Shown here piece by piece: positions 5,560 through 7,808 of a stretch of DNA of 7,808 nt; positions within the stretch are counted from its first letter, which is position 1, and each line of letters starts with the position of its first letter. The notes below the pieces were generated by a model. That model searched no databases. It worked only from the letters and a program-made list of their open reading frames with translations, and was not told where the DNA came from. Origin of the DNA: Actinomycetales bacterium (GTDB lineage: Bacteria > Actinomycetota > Actinomycetes > Actinomycetales > Cellulomonadaceae); assembly GCA_015655615.1 (NCBI GenBank), contig JAATES010000255.1, positions 1 to 7,808 on the forward strand, read 5' to 3'. The position numbers and the translations under genes are program-made.

Positions 5560-7808
5560 TGTTCACGATCACCTGGCGCGGCGTGCGCCAGCACCCGGTT
5601 CGCTTCCTGCTCTCGATCCTGGCCGTCGTGCTCGGCATCGCCTTCGTCACCGGCACCTTCGCCTTGCGGTCGATGCTCTCTGACACGTTCCACGACATCA
5701 TCGACAGTTCCTACACGGCGGATGCCTATGTGCGTGGCGTGGCTGGTGAGGACACGGCGGGCGCGAATGCCGCCTTGTCGATGGACACCAGTGGCGGGCG
5801 CGCCAGGATCCCTCTGTCCCTGCAGGACGTCATTGCAGCGGCGCCCGGGGTGGAGCGGGTCTCGCCCGATGTCACGGGAACCCTGGTGCTGGTGGGCGCC
5901 GACGGCACGGCGGTGGGAGGAGGCGGAGCGCCGACCCTCGCGTTGGGGCTTGAGCCGGGTGATCCGGCACTCACGGTCACCCAGGGAAAGCTTCCCAGCG
6001 CATCGGATGAGATCGCGCTCGAGACCTCGGCGTTGGAGAGATCGGGTCTGGCCGTCGGGGATCAGACCAAGGTGATCCTCAACGGGAAGATCGAGCCCGT
6101 CACGGTGACCGCTGAACTGCACTTCGAGGCAGCGGTGTCCGGGGCGACGCTGGTGGGCCTCGATATGGCCACGGCGACCGCCGCCTTCGCCCCGGAGGGC
6201 AAGGTCGGGCTGATCGCCGTGTTCGGCAAGGAAGGCGTCTCGGAGCAGACGCTTGCCGCAGACGTGACCACTGCGCTGGCAGGCCAGCAGGTCACGGTCG
6301 ATACCGGAGACACGATGCGGGCGGAGGCGAAGTCCGCCATCGACACAGGTCTGGGGTTCATCAGCACCTTCCTGCTGGTCTTCGCGGCGGTGGCCTTGTT
6401 CGTGGGGGGATTCATCATCGCCAACACGTTCACGATGTCCGTGCGCCAGCGCATGCGGGAGATCGCCGTCCTGCGGGCGGTCGGGGCGTCACCGTCGCAG
6501 GTCTTCGGCTCCGTGGTGGGGCAGGCGGCCATCGTGGGAGCCGTCGGGGCGGCCGTCGGCGTGGTCGCCGGCGTGGGCCTGGTGGTCGCGCTGCGTGCGA
6601 TTCTCGCCGGCATCGGCATGGAGCTCACCAGCACGATTCCGATCGAGACATCGACAGTGGTCATCGCTTTGGTCACGGGCGTGGTGGTCAGTGTCGTCTC
6701 GGCTGCGATCCCTGCTCGCCGGGCCGCGAGGATCGCGCCGGTGGACGCCATGCGGGAGACCGTGAGCACCGCGGACAGGCGGCTACGGCTGCGAGGAGTC
6801 CTTGGCGGGGTGCTGGTTGCGCTGGGCGTCGTCAGCGTGGTCTCGTCGACCAGGCTGGACTCCGGGGCGGGAGGCCTGCTCGGTGTCGGCGCCGTCGCGT
6901 TGCTCGTGGGTGCGCTCGTCTGGGCACCCTCGATCGTCCCTGGTGTGCTGCGCGTTCTCGCCTGGCCGTTTGTCCGCTGGGGCAGGCCGATCGGCGCGCT
7001 GGCGCGCGGGAACGTGGTGCGCAATCCACGACGCACGGCGTCCACTGCGGGGGCCTTGATGATCGGGATGGCACTGGTGGGGGCTGCCGCGGTGCTGGCC
7101 GCCTCAGCTCAGGCGACGTTGTCGACGGTGATCGACAACTCCTTGAAGGCCGACTTCATCCTGCAAGGAGCGCAGGACTCGGTTCCGGTCGGTGCGGCTG
7201 AGGCCGCGGGCAAGGCCGCGGGTGTCGAAGCCTTCGACACGTTCTGGTATTCGCCGCTGAGCATCGACGGCGAGACCTCGTCCATCGGTGCGGTGAGCTC
7301 AGGCGTCGTGGGACGTGCGGTCGACGTCACCGTGATCAGCGGATCCGTATCCGGCTTCACCGGCGACAAGGTGCTCGTGCAGAAGGCGGCGGCGGAGAAG
7401 AACGGGTGGACCGTCGGGTCGTGGATCGCACTGGCTCCGGTCCATGACAGCGCCAGCTCCGCACTCGAACGCCGAGTCACGGTGGCGGCGGTGATCGACT
7501 CGCAGCTGATCGGCACGGAGGTCATCACGACCCAGTCGGTCTACGACGCACTGGTCCCCGAGACCGAGCGGGTGCTCAACGTCGCCTTCGTGGAGATCGC
7601 TCCGGGTTCGGATGCCGAGACGGTACGCGAAGGCCTGGTGACGGCCGTGAAGCCCTACCTGGTGGTGTCCGTGCAGGATCGCGAGGAGTTCTCGTCCTCG
7701 GTCTCCGGTCAGGTCCAGCAGGTCCTCGTCGTGCTGTACGCCCTGGTCGGATTATCGATCGTCATCGCGATCCTCGGCATCGTCAACACGCTTGCCCTCT
7801 CGGTGATG
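5559..7808 (+). CDS. FtsX-family ABC transporter permease, 3' truncated
   Basis: The ATG at 5559 shares one base with the ATPase stop, and the frame is open for 750 codons to the window edge. A possible ribosome binding site is AGGTGA (5544-5549). The first membrane helix is at residues 15-36, followed by an extracytoplasmic domain (about 38-262) of the MacB periplasmic-core type. The first FtsX module has helices at about 264-290, 315-345 and 363-384, with the coupling motif REIAVLRAVGAS (300-311) and PARRAARIAPVDAMRE (385-400). Two central helices (413-430, 439-460), the motif ARGNVVRNPRRTA and a helix at about 496-516 lead to a second extracytoplasmic domain (about 517-718). The last visible helix (722-745) opens the second FtsX module. 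The full protein would be about 850 residues, so roughly 100 are missing. Such permeases move lipids, lipoproteins, peptides or drugs, or act mechanically; which applies here is unknown. One TTA leucine codon (7752-7754) is present. Confidence 0.93.
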   Translation, partial: MFTITWRGVRQHPVRFLLSILAVVLGIAFVTGTFALRSMLSDTFHDIIDSSYTADAYVRGVAGEDTAGANAALSMDTSGGRARIPLSLQDVIAAAPGVERVSPDVTGTLVLVGADGTAVGGGGAPTLALGLEPGDPALTVTQGKLPSASDEIALETSALERSGLAVGDQTKVILNGKIEPVTVTAELHFEAAVSGATLVGLDMATATAAFAPEGKVGLIAVFGKEGVSEQTLAADVTTALAGQQVTVDTGDTMRAEAKSAIDTGLGFISTFLLVFAAVALFVGGFIIANTFTMSVRQRMREIAVLRAVGASPSQVFGSVVGQAAIVGAVGAAVGVVAGVGLVVALRAILAGIGMELTSTIPIETSTVVIALVTGVVVSVVSAAIPARRAARIAPVDAMRETVSTADRRLRLRGVLGGVLVALGVVSVVSSTRLDSGAGGLLGVGAVALLVGALVWAPSIVPGVLRVLAWPFVRWGRPIGALARGNVVRNPRRTASTAGALMIGMALVGAAAVLAASAQATLSTVIDNSLKADFILQGAQDSVPVGAAEAAGKAAGVEAFDTFWYSPLSIDGETSSIGAVSSGVVGRAVDVTVISGSVSGFTGDKVLVQKAAAEKNGWTVGSWIALAPVHDSASSALERRVTVAAVIDSQLIGTEVITTQSVYDALVPETERVLNVAFVEIAPGSDAETVREGLVTAVKPYLVVSVQDREEFSSSVSGQVQQVLVVLYALVGLSIVIAILGIVNTLALSVM

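Noticed and set aside
6062..7045. 327-codon antisense open frame opposite the permease
   Set aside because: It is a Thr/Ala/Ser/Pro-rich artefact of GC-rich antisense. The + strand frame has clear FtsX motifs.

Overview
The window is GC-rich, densely coded and entirely on the + strand. It is typical of a high-GC actinobacterium (Actinomycetota). That rests on base composition, strong G/C preference at third codon positions, gene style and a fused MrpA-MrpB subunit. I cannot name a genus from the sequence alone.

Positions 1-4639 hold the 3' part of a six-gene Mrp (Mnh/Pha/Sha) multisubunit monovalent cation/proton antiporter operon. The gene order is mrpA' (C-terminal half of a fused MrpA-MrpB, cut by the left edge), mrpC, mrpD, mrpE, mrpF, mrpG. 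This is the 'group 2' layout, in which A and B are one polypeptide. Each junction is a 4-base ATGA or GTGA overlap, so the operon is probably read from one transcript with coupled translation. MrpA and MrpD are the complex I-like antiporter subunits, MrpC is NuoK-like, and B, E, F and G are the smaller membrane subunits. Together they expel Na+ (and possibly other cations) in exchange for H+ and support pH and salt homeostasis. MrpC, MrpF and MrpG each carry an unusually long charged C-terminal tail.

Positions 4640-4725 are an 86-base gap without a clear intrinsic terminator. It holds a near-perfect 14-base dyad and the Shine-Dalgarno sequence of the next gene.

Positions 4726-7808 hold a two-gene ABC exporter of the MacB/LolD (FtsX permease) class. 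The first gene is a complete ATPase with all canonical motifs. The second overlaps it by one base and is a long FtsX-type permease that runs open off the right edge (750 residues visible). It has a stand-alone first FtsX module, a central membrane segment and the start of a second module. The substrate cannot be told from the sequence.

I see no RNA genes, mobile elements, CRISPR arrays or clear pseudogenes. The window is largely conventional. The items most worth a second look are the charged tails of the small Mrp subunits and a sharp cluster of rare A/T-rich codons inside mrpD.
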